32,273 nt of DNA from Planoprotostelium fungivorum. Lineage: Eukaryota; Evosea; Variosea; Cavosteliida; Cavosteliaceae. The notes under the pieces were generated by a model. The model had not been told where the DNA came from, ran no database searches, and was given only the letters and a program-made list of their open reading frames with translations. Positions within the stretch are counted from its first letter, which is position 1. Every line of letters begins with the position of its first letter. This document shows positions 12,401-24,256 of this stretch, piece by piece. The position numbers and the translations under genes are program-made. The stretch spans positions 1 to 32,273 of the forward strand of contig MDYQ01000279.1 of assembly GCA_003024175.1 (NCBI GenBank), in the 5' to 3' direction.

Positions 12401-13423
12401 TATTCGAGGGCCTGCTGCCTGGTGAAGATCTCCAGACTGTAACACTCTTGAAAGGAGGCTGCTATTCCATCCACAAAATCCTGCTTGGAGCCGATGAATG
12501 AGATGATCTGCTGATCAGATTGCATTCCCATGGCCTTCAGGACCACAATGATAGGGATGTCGTCCGTGAAGGTGTTGATTCGCAGGTACAGCTTTCCATT
12601 CTTCTGCACCACGTTCGTCTTTGACTTCCTCTCTTCTGTCGAGGATGTCACACTGGCACACACGTTCTTCTTGTTGTCCAATTCGATGATGATTCTGTTC
12701 TTTGACAGTTGCTCTTGAATCAATATCACTTTCTCATTTCCTTTACAGATGAAATAGCCCCCTGAGTGGCAGGTCATTCATAGAAATGGTTCACATAGAG
12801 AACGATTCATACTATTCATTCACATGGAGGCTGACATAAAAGATCGTTTCTCTCACCAGAGTCTATGGAACATTCTCCAAGCTTGGCCAATTCATCGGGG
12901 TTCTTTCCAGTGAGGATGCACTTGGAACTTCTGAGCATAATAGGCAGTCTGCCTATGGTCACTCCCTTCTTCCTCACAATCTGAACGCCTCTGGTGTATT
13001 CGATGTCGGCTGAGATGGGTGCTGAATAAGTGAGGTCTCTGAGTCTGCATTCGTGTGGCGTAACGTCCCCTCCGTTCATGTCATCATCTGCTGATGGTCG
13101 TCCAACCGAAATGTTGTGGTATTTGAGGAAGAACTTGGGATCTGCATCGGTTGTGATCTTCTCGTTGGCTTTCATCAATTTTTTGATCTCCACGTTCACA
13201 AAGTAATTGAAAGAGTCAATGTGCTGTCTGACCAAGCCCCTAACTTTCAAAAAGGCAGGCAAAAGCTTCCATTTGTCCTATATGTTTCAGTTGATGTGGT
13301 GTTGATTGCGTTCACCTCTACTCTCTTGATGGGATCATTCAGTTTGGAGTGATCATACAATTCACCCTCGTCCATGTCTTGAGGTGTTGTATCCTCTATC
13401 TTTTGAGGTGCCGGCTCCTCCAT
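9412..13423 (-). CDS. POLR3B: RNA polymerase III second-largest subunit (RPC2)
   Basis: Eleven exons join to 1149 aa, close to the usual length of about 1130. Introns, as plus-strand positions: 9834-9897, 10321-10355, 10538-10602, 10764-10801, 11449-11479, 11628-11702, 12031-12115, 12295-12330, 12762-12856, 13278-13315; phases agree throughout. Landmarks: [20 protein letters not shown] near the N-terminus, [23 protein letters not shown], the [20 protein letters not shown] block, [32 protein letters not shown] in the hybrid-binding region, and a C-terminal four-Cys zinc site [16 protein letters not shown]. These match RPC2 rather than RPB2 or RPA2. It forms the catalytic core of Pol III, which makes tRNA, 5S and U6 RNA. 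The start is the first ATG in frame. Its stop lies only 29 bp before the ATG of the histidine kinase gene on the same strand. Gene D starts divergently 212 bp away. Confidence 0.97.
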
Positions 13424-13635
13424 TGCCTCTTGAACCGACGATGTGATGCGCAGAATGGGCAAGAAATGTTGGGCTACAACGGGGTGATCTCAAAACGTGC
13501 GCAACCACAAGAGTGCTGGAGGTATCGTAATCAACAAGCAGCCAGTGTACATCTGTTGGGCTGTCCACTCTTTGTTACCATGTGTGGAAACGATGCGAAG
13601 AATGGTATCAGTCGTCCGGTGACGATCATCGACAA

Positions 13636-14214
13636 ATGACATTCTGGTTTGATATAAACAAGGTGATGGAGTATGCTCAGATAGCCAGTAAAAATCCAGA
13701 AGTTCTGTACGATCACTTGAAGGCTCACCGATTTGAGATCGTTTCGAGTACTACCATCGAAGAGCTCAAGAGACTCATTGCTCTCACTGTAATTGATGCA
13801 CAGAATGAAGAACCGGCTCCGATCGACGTGCAAACTAATGCAAACGGTAAATGGAAACATCAGCTCTTAATTTATCGTGGGGATAGAACGAACTGGATCC
13901 ATTAATATTGTGAGACCTAGTGTGGCAGCCAAGATACAGCTGGCCAAGTGAGTCTCAATGCACGATGAAATTCAACCACACAGATTTTTTCACTTCAAAC
14001 TGCTAGTCATCCGTTTCTGTATGGAATTTGGGCTGGATGAATTCTTTGAGGTGATGCGTTGGATTCATCTGTGGTTGAGTCGAATCAGATCCATTTGCAA
14101 AGTGAGCCCCCTGATGAGGTTGTCATGAAATTCCAGAAGGAGCTTGTTCTCTGGTCTCCAGAACAATTTCTATCGCAATATCAAACCACAGTACAGAGTA
14201 CAGAAAAGAGCTGA
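13636..14214 (+). CDS. unrecognised 154-aa protein
   Basis: Four exons (13636-13846, 13887-13947, 13984-14050, 14089-14214) join to 154 codons with consistent phases; the introns are 40, 36 and 38 nt. The predicted protein starts [20 protein letters not shown] and ends [21 protein letters not shown]. It looks alpha-helical and soluble, with no signal peptide, membrane segment or motif that I recognise. The reading frame is open upstream to a TAA at 13528-13530 without another ATG, so a further 5' exon is possible. It lies head-to-head with POLR3B and ends 57 bp from the ERCC6 stop. The matched intron sizes and phases argue for a real gene; the function is unknown. Confidence 0.65.
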
Positions 14215-14271
14215 CGATATCGTGTATTCCGTCAGGTGGGATGGGATCCAAGTGACAGAGCAGAGGATGAT

Positions 14272-17200
14272 TCAGATAAAATCGTTCAGCTTCCAGATCT
14301 TTGCTTCTTTGTACAATGTGGCAATCTTCTTCAAGGCGGAGCGGAACACGCCAGCCTCCTGCCGTCTCACTCTGTGGTTGAAGCGAGTGATGATCTCCTC
14401 TGTCTTTGCAGAGCCTCCTCTGGAGGCGAGATAATCGTAGAGCTCTCGGATCAGTCCCTCCTGTTCCCCCGAGGCCTCTTCTGTCCTTCCCATCGACTGC
14501 ATCAGCTGGGCAGATGACATGGCGGTAGACTTGTTGCCGTATCCTGCCGGGGTGTGTGCGCTCTCTTGAGATTCCATGGAAGAGGCCAGAATGGAGGAAG
14601 GCTTCCCTCCGAACCGCTTCCCCGCAGCCCCCGATCGACCCGTCCAGGTGGGAGTGGAGATGTCCTCCTTCAGACATTGTCTCCGTGATCTCTCCAGTGC
14701 CTCCGCCGCTCTCTCGGCAATCTTCTCCGCTGTGTTCTCCGTCATGTTTCCCCTTCTCTCTCGCTTCTCTCCGTCCACCAACACATCGTGACTGATGACT
14801 CCTCTCATCAGCGATCCCTCTTGCCCTTGTCTCTTCAGTCTCCTCCTCTCTCTTCACCTCACCGTCAAACAGTTTTCTCAGAATGAGCGCTTCATCCTTC
14901 TTTCCCTTCTCTTGGTCTTCCTCTTCGGGCTGATGGGATGGTTGGAGCAGAATGTCTTCCTTCTCGTCTCTAAAGTTGTGCTCCACAAACTCCTCCGTCT
15001 CCGTCACCTTCTGGTACTCCTCGCCTAGAGTGAATAGGTCTTTGAGGTGTTTGTATTTGAATAACCTCTTCTGCTTTGGGTCCTTCAAGATTCGGTCGGT
15101 CAGGAACTGCTTGAAGATCTGACGGTGGTAGATCTTCTCTTCGATGGTCCCCGATGTGATCAGTCGGTAGATCGTCACGTCGCGCTTCTGCCCTATCCTC
15201 CATGCTCTCTCTCGTGCCTGCATGTCGTTGCTAGGATTCCAGTCCGGATCGAAGATGATCACACGGTTGGCCCCCACCAAGTTCAATCCCAGACCTGTCC
15301 TCGTCATTCCTCTCCTTCTCTCTCTCCTCACCTCCCACTTTGGTGGACAGAAGGAACACGTAGATGCTAGTGTCAGTGTTGTAACTCTCCACGATGTACG
15401 CCCTGCTCTTGATCGGTGTGTCACCGTCCATCCGTAAGTAAGACATTCCTTTCATCACGAGGAAGGTCTCTAGGATGTCCATCATCTGCTTCGTCTGGGC
15501 AAACAACAGCACCTGAAAAGGTGATGTCAGATCGATACAAGGGCCTCCTACCTTATGTCCTTCGTCTCTCCAGAGAGGGAGGAGCTGCTCCATGACTTTT
15601 AGCTTTCCTGATCGATCCACATTCCCATAATCTTCCGGACGCTCGTTTGACTTCCTCTCTAAGAGATCTGGATGGTTGCAGATCTTTCGCAGTATGTCGA
15701 TTCCATACAGTGCATTCCGTTTACCATCCAGTATGGATACTACTTCATCTGATTTCAAAAACTTTTCGTATACGTCTCGCTGCTCCCGCGTCAGGTGGCA
15801 AAGGAGCACCTGTATAACGTCATTATGAATCGATACTCGCATCTACCTGTTCGTTCTTCTTGGGGAGTTGCTGTAAAACATTTGATTTGAGTCTCCGGAG
15901 TAGATAGGGTTTGATGAGTTCTCTCAGAAGAACAGCGCACTTGTACGCAGTTGTCAATTGTATTGGTGAAGCATTGACGTATCCTCCCAGACTGATGGGG
16001 TAGACAAACTCTTGTTGAAATGTGGGTAGCGTTCCTAGCTTCCCGGGAAAAACGAAATCAAAGACGGACCAGAGTTCAGTTAGATTATTTTGAATGGGAG
16101 ACCCTGAGAGTACTAATCGATGAGGTGTGGGAAATCTGTCGTGGTTGAACTAGATGAGATGACAGGATGATGACACCTCTTCATGGCCAAGGTAGTGTCA
16201 GCGTCTGGATTTCGTATGCGATGACCTTCATCGAGCACGATATAATCCCAGTATTCAGACAGCAAGAGATCTTGATTCAACCGCACACCTTCATAAGTGG
16301 TGATCAGGACTCCTCCCTTCCTTCCGGTCACCGTTTTCATCACTTTCTTCCTGTTGCCTTTCACTGAGCTTGAGTCGTGAAGTAGGACCACTCGGAATGG
16401 GGGCCACCACTTGTGTATCTCATTCACCCACTTTTCCGCTCAGTCAACGTCTCTTCTATCAACTCACTTGCTGCATGAGAGTGGCTGGTGATACAATAAT
16501 GATCGGACCATCTAGAAGCTTAGAATAGTGGAGACCAGCCAGAAAGCATATTGTCTGGATCGTCTTCCCCAAACCCATCTGCACTTGAATCAATCCTCCT
16601 TGCATTGAAATAGCTCACTTCGTCTCCTATGATTCCTCCTGCAGCCTGTGTGTGTAATTCCCACATCCATCGAACTCCTGTCCTCTGATATTCAAACAGT
16701 GCTTCCGACATCTGGTAGGGTAACCGATAATCGCCCTCCATCACCTAAACAGATCAGATCCCTCATTCCCTTCCATTCACCGTGTCTTTCTCTCTATCAG
16801 CAGAGAAGGATGTGGAGGACACGATGGTTTCCATCAGTGGTTTCATCTCCTCAGGCCCGCTGGACCTCCTCTTCCTCTTCCTTCCCCCTTGCTCGTAGTC
16901 ATCCTTCTCTTCCTCGCTAGACAGTCCCATCACGAAAGCCTCGTCATCGCTCGACCTTCTGTCTATCCTCTCCTCCTTACTGCTCTCCCTCTCCTCCTTA
17001 TTCTCCTTCTCCTTATTCTCCTTCTCCTCCTTATTCTCCTTCTCCTCCTTATTCTCCTTCTCCTCCTTATTCTCCTTCTCCTCTTCGTCTACAATTTCCT
17101 CTTCACTACTGGACTGCTCCTGATCGACAGTATGATCCTGTCAGAGTGAACAAGGAGTGAGAGAAGGAAATAACCTGAGGGATGATGGTATGAACGGTAT

Positions 17201-18047
17201 GTTCGTTGGAGAGACTCTCGATTAAGCTCAAATTCTTCCAGTTGGTGACACGGTTGACGTACACCTCTTCGTCGGCATCATCCATCCATGCTACCTTCTT
17301 CTTTCTGGACACAGGGGCAGTCGCTCTCTTCTTCTGGCCGCTGTACTCCTCAACGGTATCCATGGTATCAGGTAGATCCTCCGCCAATCTTCTCCTCTTC
17401 CGTTCCTCTCTGAGTGTAGGCGTTGGGGTGTCTCGTTGTGTGGCAAAGGGTGTGATTTTACCTTGGTCGATCAGGGAATCTCTCTGCGTCTCAGCTTTGC
17501 TGAGAGCCTCGGTGAATGGGTCTGAGGAATCAAAGACAGGTCGGATAAATTTGACGCTGTTCGGGAAGGGCTCTGGGACGCTCGGTGCAATAGAGGCAGC
17601 CTTTGTAGCCTTACTCCTCTCCTCTCGCTTATCGCGCAGTGTGCGCCACACTCTCTCTTTGTTTTTCAGCTCATCCAATGTCTTCCTCTTCAAAATCAAT
17701 TTGTGCTTCTCAGCGTCCTGCTGTCCATTCCCTCCCGTGATCCTCCTCTCCAGTTCGACGATCTCCTTCTGTATTCTTCTGATGTCTGCCGAGTGAGGCG
17801 TTTCGAGTGCAGCTCTCTTCTGTTCCTCCTCTAATTGGTGTTGCATTGCATCGTCTACTTGACGTAGGACTCCTTCCTCCATATCCGAAGCATTCACTGC
17901 TCTCACTCCAAGAAGGTCCAATTGCTTGCGCGCATTGTTGTCAAGCTTTTCATTGATCTCTGACGAAGGAATGAGAGAAGTGTCAATTGATACAGTTGAA
18001 GCATTATTCGAGATTGATTCCTCTGAGAGAGCGCTTTGTTCTTCCAT
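14272..18047 (-). CDS. ERCC6: CSB / ERCC6 DNA-dependent ATPase of transcription-coupled repair
   Basis: Ten exons join to 1144 aa. Introns, as plus-strand positions: 14826-14862, 15295-15331, 15513-15551, 15810-15846, 16136-16176, 16431-16467, 16579-16618, 16745-16780, 17138-17174. The SNF2 motifs are intact: [11 protein letters not shown] (motif I), [11 protein letters not shown] (II), LSGSPIQNN (III), [14 protein letters not shown] (V) and [13 protein letters not shown] (VI), with the CSB-specific [20 protein letters not shown] following. The N-terminus carries the CSB segment VLRQVDDAM and a basic region; the C-terminus ends KIWKLNDFI, like the winged-helix tail of human CSB. CSB remodels chromatin and acts on stalled Pol II in the nucleus. 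The ATG at 18047 is the first in frame. An acidic/basic repeat tract precedes the ATPase. This member is shorter than the human protein (1493 aa), mainly in the linker after the helicase. Confidence 0.96.
16998..17085 (-). repeat. coding 18-bp minisatellite in ERCC6 (EEKENK repeat)
   Basis: On the plus strand the motif TTATTCTCC begins at 16998, 17013, 17031, 17049 and 17067, giving spacings of 15, 18, 18 and 18 bp. Read on the minus strand, each 18-bp unit encodes Glu-Glu-Lys-Glu-Asn-Lys, and every spacing is a multiple of three. The repeat falls in the charged linker before the ERCC6 ATPase domain, where low-complexity sequence is also normal in other species. Length change by slippage would not shift the frame. 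Confidence 0.85.
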
Positions 18048-18326
18048 CGTTTCTGTGAGATGATCACGTGAGGACAGAAATTCCACTCGCGGTGTAGAAC
18101 GACGAATTCTTCTCCGAATTGGATTCCACTGTAACCAACGGAATGGCAGCAAAAGAAGTCCAGTTGGGTGGGAGGACTCACTGCACTGATGCGAAACAAA
18201 CAATGTTGGCCTTGTGTTACCTTTCTTTTTACATTTCCAAATTACAGAAGGTCCCTGTTTTTAGATGCCCAAGGGTTATTCATGTGTCAAGAGACGAGTG
18301 ATGTGCTATGTGAATTTTATGGAGGA

Positions 18327-19785
18327 TTATAGCGTCTCGTAAGGAGAGGAGGAGCTTCCAGTGAGCAAACCTTCGGAAGGTCTGACATCAAAGTACTTGA
18401 CGATCTGAGAGGGCCAGAACAAGAAAGCTGTTGTTTGTGGTCAGCCAGAAACGATGGGAGATCACTCACCCAGTACAGCGAGAGCCAAGGTCTGCACAGT
18501 GACATAGAAGGGCACCACCGTTCTGATTCTCTCTTCGGGGTCTCTGATGGCTGCTACAATGACGATGAGATGGAGAGATAAGAACCAAGCAGTGTAGACG
18601 GCAGCGAAGATCTGGTAGAACCTCCTCTTGGAGGGGTGGGACTCGTGGAGGACACCGAAGCGGAGAGAATAGATGAAGTAGATCAGGGTCAGGGCTCTGA
18701 ACACCAGAATGACGATACCAGGGGCTGTCTCGTAGATGTACAGAGTGGAGGCGGGGTCCCATCGAGTCCATGCGAACAGGAAGGTGGAGAAGTAGAGGAT
18801 GATGAACACGGCAATGACACCAGCAACGATGTTCCTCTCTTTGACTTCGGTGTTGGATATGGCCCATCCCTTGGCAATCAGCAGCAGGAGGAGGGTCAGC
18901 AGCACTTGTGAAGTGAAGTCAAAGACTGCAATCGTTAGCTCAAGCTGTGAAATCTACGCACATTCAGAGGTTCCATTCAGGAAAGGTGAGCCTCTTCCAT
19001 TATTGTGGTATGCCATCCAGTGGATGAAGGCACTAAAAATAGAGATCGAATAGATGGCAATGGTTGCTGACAACAGCTTGACCACCTAAACGAGTCAGGC
19101 ACCTCCACTTGGATGAATCTCACCGGATGCAAAAAATCTGATCTCCAAAGATTGTACATGCCCCAAGCATGAACAGCGACTCCAAAGAAATAGATGAAGA
19201 AATAGAACAGATATAAACCTGGGAGGTCCTGCTGATCGTAGGACACATGTCTTCCCCAATCCGAGTCGGTGTTCAAAAGAGTTAAGTCGTAGTCGAGATG
19301 CAGTCCGTTTGGAGATTGGCAATCTGCAATAGCGAAGAACCAGTAACGGGGGAATTGTTGACCAAATCTCTGAAATCCCGCGGTAGTCGTACTATCGTCT
19401 ATAGGTGCTCTTCTCCAGCTGGAAGCATTACCAGTCAGCTCCTCACAGGTCCAAGAGTCCACGTTAGAGTAGATGTCTGGCCAGGATTTGGTCTTGTTGA
19501 GAGCCTCGTACAAATAGAAGTAGATGGAAGGCTTATAAGCAGTCGTGTTGTAATTAGTGAAGTTGAACTGTAGGGATCCCATCAATGTGTAATTGTTCTC
19601 CCCCAGTTTTTCTCCTTCTTTGTATGAGTTATAAGATAGAGTCACTTTCCTTCACCAGGATGGAAGGCGAACTTGGTCACGTACTGCCATTTTCTATCAG
19701 TGTCCAATCTACCAGTGACGACCTTTGCATCCACTTGCAAATAACACAATCCCAGTAGGATGCTGAATAGAATCAATTGCCTCAT
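18327..19785 (-). CDS. TMEM145/GPR180-family seven-transmembrane protein, apparent frameshift
   Basis: Four exons, with introns at 18428-18469, 18926-18961 and 19086-19123, encode about 447 aa. The protein has a signal peptide (RQLILFSILLGLCYLQVDA), an N-glycosylated ectodomain, then seven hydrophobic segments. The family block DPASTLYIYETAPG and the ectodomain start RKWQYVTKFAFHPGEG match the GpcrRhopsn4 / intimal-thickness-receptor family. These are secretory-pathway or plasma-membrane proteins of poorly known ligand. Coding bases total 1343, one short of a multiple of three. The shift is located at about 19641-19652, where ...GEGK runs into TGA while VTLSYNSYKEG continues one base back. 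The tail ends SSSPYETL. It shares a divergent upstream interval with SERINC. Confidence 0.88.
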
Positions 19786-19939
19786 TCTGGGTAGGTCAGA
19801 AAAAGCTTCTTGCTCTCTGCTCACGTGGAGTAGCGGTTTGCTGAGAATTTTTGGCTATCTGAAAGCACTTTTCCTCTGATTCAGCCGTGGAAGAAACAAA
19901 TATTTACTTTTCATTGATTCAACTGGAAAAATCCAGCTC
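19786..19939. promoter_or_regulatory. divergent promoter interval between the 7TM gene and SERINC
   Basis: Only 154 bp separate the two start codons, which point away from each other. Both promoters and both 5' leaders must fit here or overlap. I do not see a clear TATA box. This is inferred from gene positions, not from a recognised motif. Confidence 0.5.
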
Positions 19940-21469
19940 ATGGGGTGCTTGATAAGTTGTCTTGCCTGCGAGGCCGCTTCTTGTCTCTGTAAAGGGCAAG
20001 TATTTTTCATAGTGCCTTTCTCACTCATTCATCCCAGAGCATGTTCTCTTTGTGGTACTGTGGTTCCCATGTCAGCCATAGGTGGTAGAATTGTATATAG
20101 TGTGTTCTTCTTCATCACTGCCATAATTGCTTGGGCTTTGAAGACTTGGGGTAATTCGGAGCGCCTTCACTGGATTAAGGGTGAGGATAAGAACAACAAC
20201 ATCGACTGATCAATTCTTTTTAGCGATACGCACAGGGTGCGAGAACAGTGTTGATAAAAATCTATGTTTCGAAACGGAAACGGTTTACCGTATCACTGCT
20301 GCCGTAGCACTTTTTCACTTCTTCATGGCTCTTCTCATGGTTGGTGTGAGGAGACACGGTGATTTCAGACATTCCCTTCAAGATGGATGGTGGGGCGTCA
20401 AGGTACTCAACTATGAATATCATTCTCTCTGACCTTTTCTTCAGATACTACTCATGGTGGGAGCTGCTGTAGGGTTCTTCTTTATACCCAATGTTGCCTT
20501 CCATTACTACAGCTGGTTCGCATTGGCCGGTGCTGGAATCTTCATTCTGGTTCAACTTGTTTATCTGGTTGACTTTGCTCATTCTTGGGCCGAGAATTGG
20601 ATCGAGAAGATGGAGGAAGACTTGGACAGCAAGAAGTGGTGGGTACAGTATGGTGTATTTATGTAACGATGTTGCGCAGGCTGTACATATTGATGGGAGC
20701 TACGGCTGTATTGGGATTGCTGACCATCACGGGTACTGTCTTGGCTTATGTGTTCTTCCACGCCGTGAAGAGTATCATGGTTGTCACCATCAACCTCCTC
20801 CTCACTGTGCTGATCTACTTCATCTCTGTTCATCCCAAAGTACAAGAGGTGTGGCCCAAGTCTGGTCTTCTCCAGCCGGCTGTTGTGGGATTATACACCA
20901 CTTGGCTCATGTGGTCTGCTAATCTCTCTGATAATTCACTGGACAACCCCTTTCATCGCACTGATAACTCTCCAAAATCACCCACTTTCAATGTTGTCCT
21001 CTTCATAGTGAGTTGATTAGCTCCCATACTCCATCTCACTGATTCAGGGAGCAATCTTCACCATCATATCTATTCTATATGCTACAATCTCCACTGCATC
21101 GCATCTGGGAAGCTCTCACACAGAGGAGACTGAGCCCTTGACTCAGGGTGAAGATGAAGAATCAGGAAAGAAGGAGGTAGATGGTGACGAGCCTGTTGCA
21201 TACAACTACTCTGTCTTCCACCTTGTTTTTGCCCTTGGTGCTATGTATGTGGCCATGCTCATGACCGATTGGGCAACTGTTCACAACCCCAGCAATGACA
21301 GGTGATTTGTTCTCATTTCAGTCACTGATTGTCCAATAGTGCAATGGCTAGCTCTGGTACTGCTGCTTTCTGGGTGAAGAGTGCTTCTGCCTTAGTGTGC
21401 TTCCTACTCTACTCTTGGACACTCATTGCTCCTGTTGTGCTTCCTGATCGTGAATGGGGAAACAATTAA
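19940..21469 (+). CDS. SERINC: SERINC family membrane protein (serine incorporator / lipid scramblase)
   Basis: Seven exons (19940-19988, 20040-20180, 20224-20402, 20445-20638, 20680-21007, 21048-21301, 21340-21469) give 424 aa, within the family's usual 400-470. The cysteine-rich start MGCLISCLACEAASCLSCSLC is typical. So are LVDFAHSWAENWIEKMEED, TINLLLTVLIYFISVHPKVQ, SGLLQPAVVGLYTTWLMWSA and the end NYSVFHLVFALGAMYVAMLM...DW. About ten membrane segments are visible. SERINCs are eukaryote-wide multispan proteins that move phospholipids between membrane leaflets. Two splice junctions were decided by frame and family alignment: exon 1 ends at 19988 with acceptor AGAG, and exon 4 ends at 20638, because the longer open reading there would break the family spacing. 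Confidence 0.95.
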
Positions 21470-22263
21470 ATACAGATTCCTATGGCTAATTGTCATACTT
21501 TTCTTATTGCTTAGAATTGATACTGTATTTGTGTTTTACAGATTGCATGCAAGATACACAAATTGATGAAGATGTTGTACACCACATCAAACACAAGGGA
21601 GATAGCAAAGAGAATAGCTCTTGAGCCAAACAGGGGACATCCAGCACCTCCTGAGCCTGAATGGTCAATCTCAGTTCCAACAGAATGATCATTGACCCTA
21701 AAACCTCAGAGGAGGAATGCTTTTGAATTTGGATGGTATTGAACCATCACATATCATTACAGAATGCAGAGATCTCTGCCTTGCACCTCACTGAAATTGG
21801 AATGCCACACTTAGACACTACACCCAATGAGATGGACATCAGCCTCTAGTTTCAGCTATCAATTTCCACATTCAATTGTCTCATTCTCTCATCAGCCAAA
21901 TTTCACCAATTATTGGATCATTGTCAACTTGATGGATCTAAAATTAATTAAATGATGTCATTTAACTCAATATGTGTTGTTTTATTCGACAACCAATTTC
22001 CCCCATCTAGTAAAATCAGAAATTTCACATTGTTGTGCAGAGGCAGTGTTGTGCTTATTACAGAAAGTAAATTATACAGAAAATTCAATGATTCATATCT
22101 ATGAAAATTTCACACACAAATCAGCAGATAATACAAGATTTGCGAAATGTTGAAGAATAGTATTCATGACTTCACAGAAACCTTTAATTATTAAATATTT
22201 TGTAAAAAATTCATGTAAAATTATTAATCATAGTAAACCTTGAATCCTCAGCACCAAACTACA

Positions 22264-22355
22264 ACTCCAAAACCGTAGTCTCTAAACCCTGAACCCTAAA
22301 CCTCAATCTAAAATCGGAACTCTTAAACATTAAACTCTAACCCCACCCTAAATGG
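22264..22355. repeat. degenerate CCCTAA-like tract
   Basis: The plus strand contains a run of imperfect units such as ctaaaccctgaaccctaaac, followed by TCTAAAA, TCTTAAAC, TCTAACCCC and CACCCTAAA. This looks like a strongly decayed telomere-type (CCCTAA or CCCTAAA) array or a satellite of similar composition. No perfect tandem run is left. Confidence 0.35.
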
Positions 22356-23807
22356 ACTCAGGGACCCCACACCACATAGGCAAACCCCCTGCCCTTGTAT
22401 ACCTCAACACAGATGTCCAGAAAAATTGCCATATCACCCTTTACCTCAATTTACATATACCTCTTCTCCTCCTTTTTTCCGGGTCTTCCCACTGGACTGC
22501 AGAGTCCTAAGTTATCAGTTGACCAGCAATAGCTTAGTAGCCCCTAACAGGGTCAAACTGGTATGTGAATAAAATCTGAAAGCAGACAATTAATATACAA
22601 TAACTAAAACACTGTCAAATCTCAGTTAGACAAGTGTCATGTGATGAGAAACACCAGAAAATGCAACATGAGACAACCAATTCTTATACTACGCTTCAAA
22701 ATCGTCCATGATGACAATGTATCAACATGGAATCGCAATCAGATCGAGAATCAGATCTTATCATGGTGGAGTTATGAGCCTGGTCATTGAGCAACGTTCT
22801 TATTTCAAAGATTATATTCCATTCCGGACACGTATTCCATTTCGAATACGATGTATGTTTCGAGCCAAATATGAAATATAACCAGCGTATGTGCTACAGA
22901 TCTCCATATGTGTTGCCTACGATCGATTTTGTGGTAGTTAAGTGCTCCTTCTGGCCAGTTTGCATGATTATGATGTTGTGAAGTTGTGCACCGCAAAACA
23001 AGAGGACTCACGTGAGTGTCACGGACAGAGAGGTTGGCCAACAGCCACATGAGAAGAAGTTGAGCGAGATCGAGCCATGAAATCAATCTAGACTGTCTAA
23101 CGTGTGACAACATTTTGGAAGAAGGGAAGACAGGGACCTTACGGCAGAGACAGCATTAGCAGCTACACCGTTGCAAATTTGGGCTTCCCAGACCGTGATT
23201 TAGAACTATCACATGCATGATGTCCACTGTTGCCAAGAGGAAATGATTGGTATTCACATAAATTGGACCAGGCGCTCAGGGGATGATGTAGAGGGGAAGA
23301 TACACACAAGGAAGATGTCAGCCACAGTGAGGAACCTGAGGAAGAAGAAGATAGTGAGATTGAGCAGCCTAAACTGCCAAATGAGCGCCATCTCAACGCA
23401 TCCAAAGAGAGAAAGTATATTCTGATACTGTACAACACAGTGGAGGATGATCTGCACCGAGTAATCACAATATCACGTACACCTATAGATCTGTGTACGA
23501 AATTTCATGGAGGGCTGAAGTTTAAAAATGTATGTACATTGATGGTCGTCTTGTGTGGTGACGCTGGCAGCCTGATGATACATCAACATGCCATTGGCAT
23601 GTAGTTTACGAGGAATGTAAACGCAGAATAGGGGCGTCCTTGTGCATTGTATTTGATACGTATATATTGTCTCGTCAATTGCCTTGGTAATACTCCTCAA
23701 CTGACAGCTGACTGATAGTACGAGAGAGAATGTCGTACAATCAGGGAGAGGCCCTCTCCTGGCTCAGTCACGAACCCAAAGTGTTGTCAAACATCAAGAG
23801 CTAGTTT

Positions 23808-24000
23808 ACAGAAACAATAGACCGCACATGCGCAATATTGTTAAAGCTTCATCATGATCAGAAAAGTTGATGTGATATCAAAAAATACAGAAAACTCGAG
23901 AGAATATATTCACTGTGCGTGCGCAGACAACTCGATTTTAGAGTATTTTCTGTATTTTCCGTATGTTTCATTGAGAAGTTATGTCATTTTTTGTCATATT
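23808..24000 (+). repeat. dispersed repeat, copy 1 of a direct pair
   Basis: It matches 24257-24440 along its length with small insertions and deletions. Shared pieces include ACAATAGACCGC, CATGCGCA, AGAAAAGTTGATGT, TTTTCTGTATTTT, GCTTCATTGA or close, and TTATGTCA followed by a T-run and TTGTCATAT. It contains two near-palindromic GCGC motifs, at 23824-23833 and 23915-23924. No ORF or terminal repeats that would identify a transposon class were found. Confidence 0.75.
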
Positions 24001-24256
24001 TTTGCACCAAAAAATGTCTGTATCAGACCATTGAGAAACCCCAAGAATATACAAACCTAAATAAAAAACGAGCACCTTGTTTTGCAACCACTTGCTGTCT
24101 CCTTTTGATTTTCTAGCAATCTTATATTTCACAATGCTATATTCTATCAAAATTGATACATGTTTTGAAGTATTTCAAAATTATATGGTCAACTTTAATT
24201 GATGAAGTGATGGAATGGAATCAAAAGATCCTGAATGATCAATCAAAAATTAATTG

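Noticed and set aside
9412-13423. Pol II (RPB2) or Pol I subunit assignment
   Set aside because: The N-terminal [20 protein letters not shown] block and the C-terminal [15 protein letters not shown] match RPC2 specifically.
20639-20679. SERINC exon 4 reading on to WVQYGVFM and stop
   Set aside because: Removing a 41-nt GTGGGT...GCGCAG intron restores the frame and gives exactly the family spacing between the MEED helix and the next membrane segment.
22264-22355. True telomere or chromosome end
   Set aside because: The units are too degenerate, and ordinary genes continue on both sides.
23732-23806. Micro-ORF MSYNQGEALSWLSHEPKVL... as a gene
   Set aside because: Only 24 codons with no donor site or continuation that I could support.
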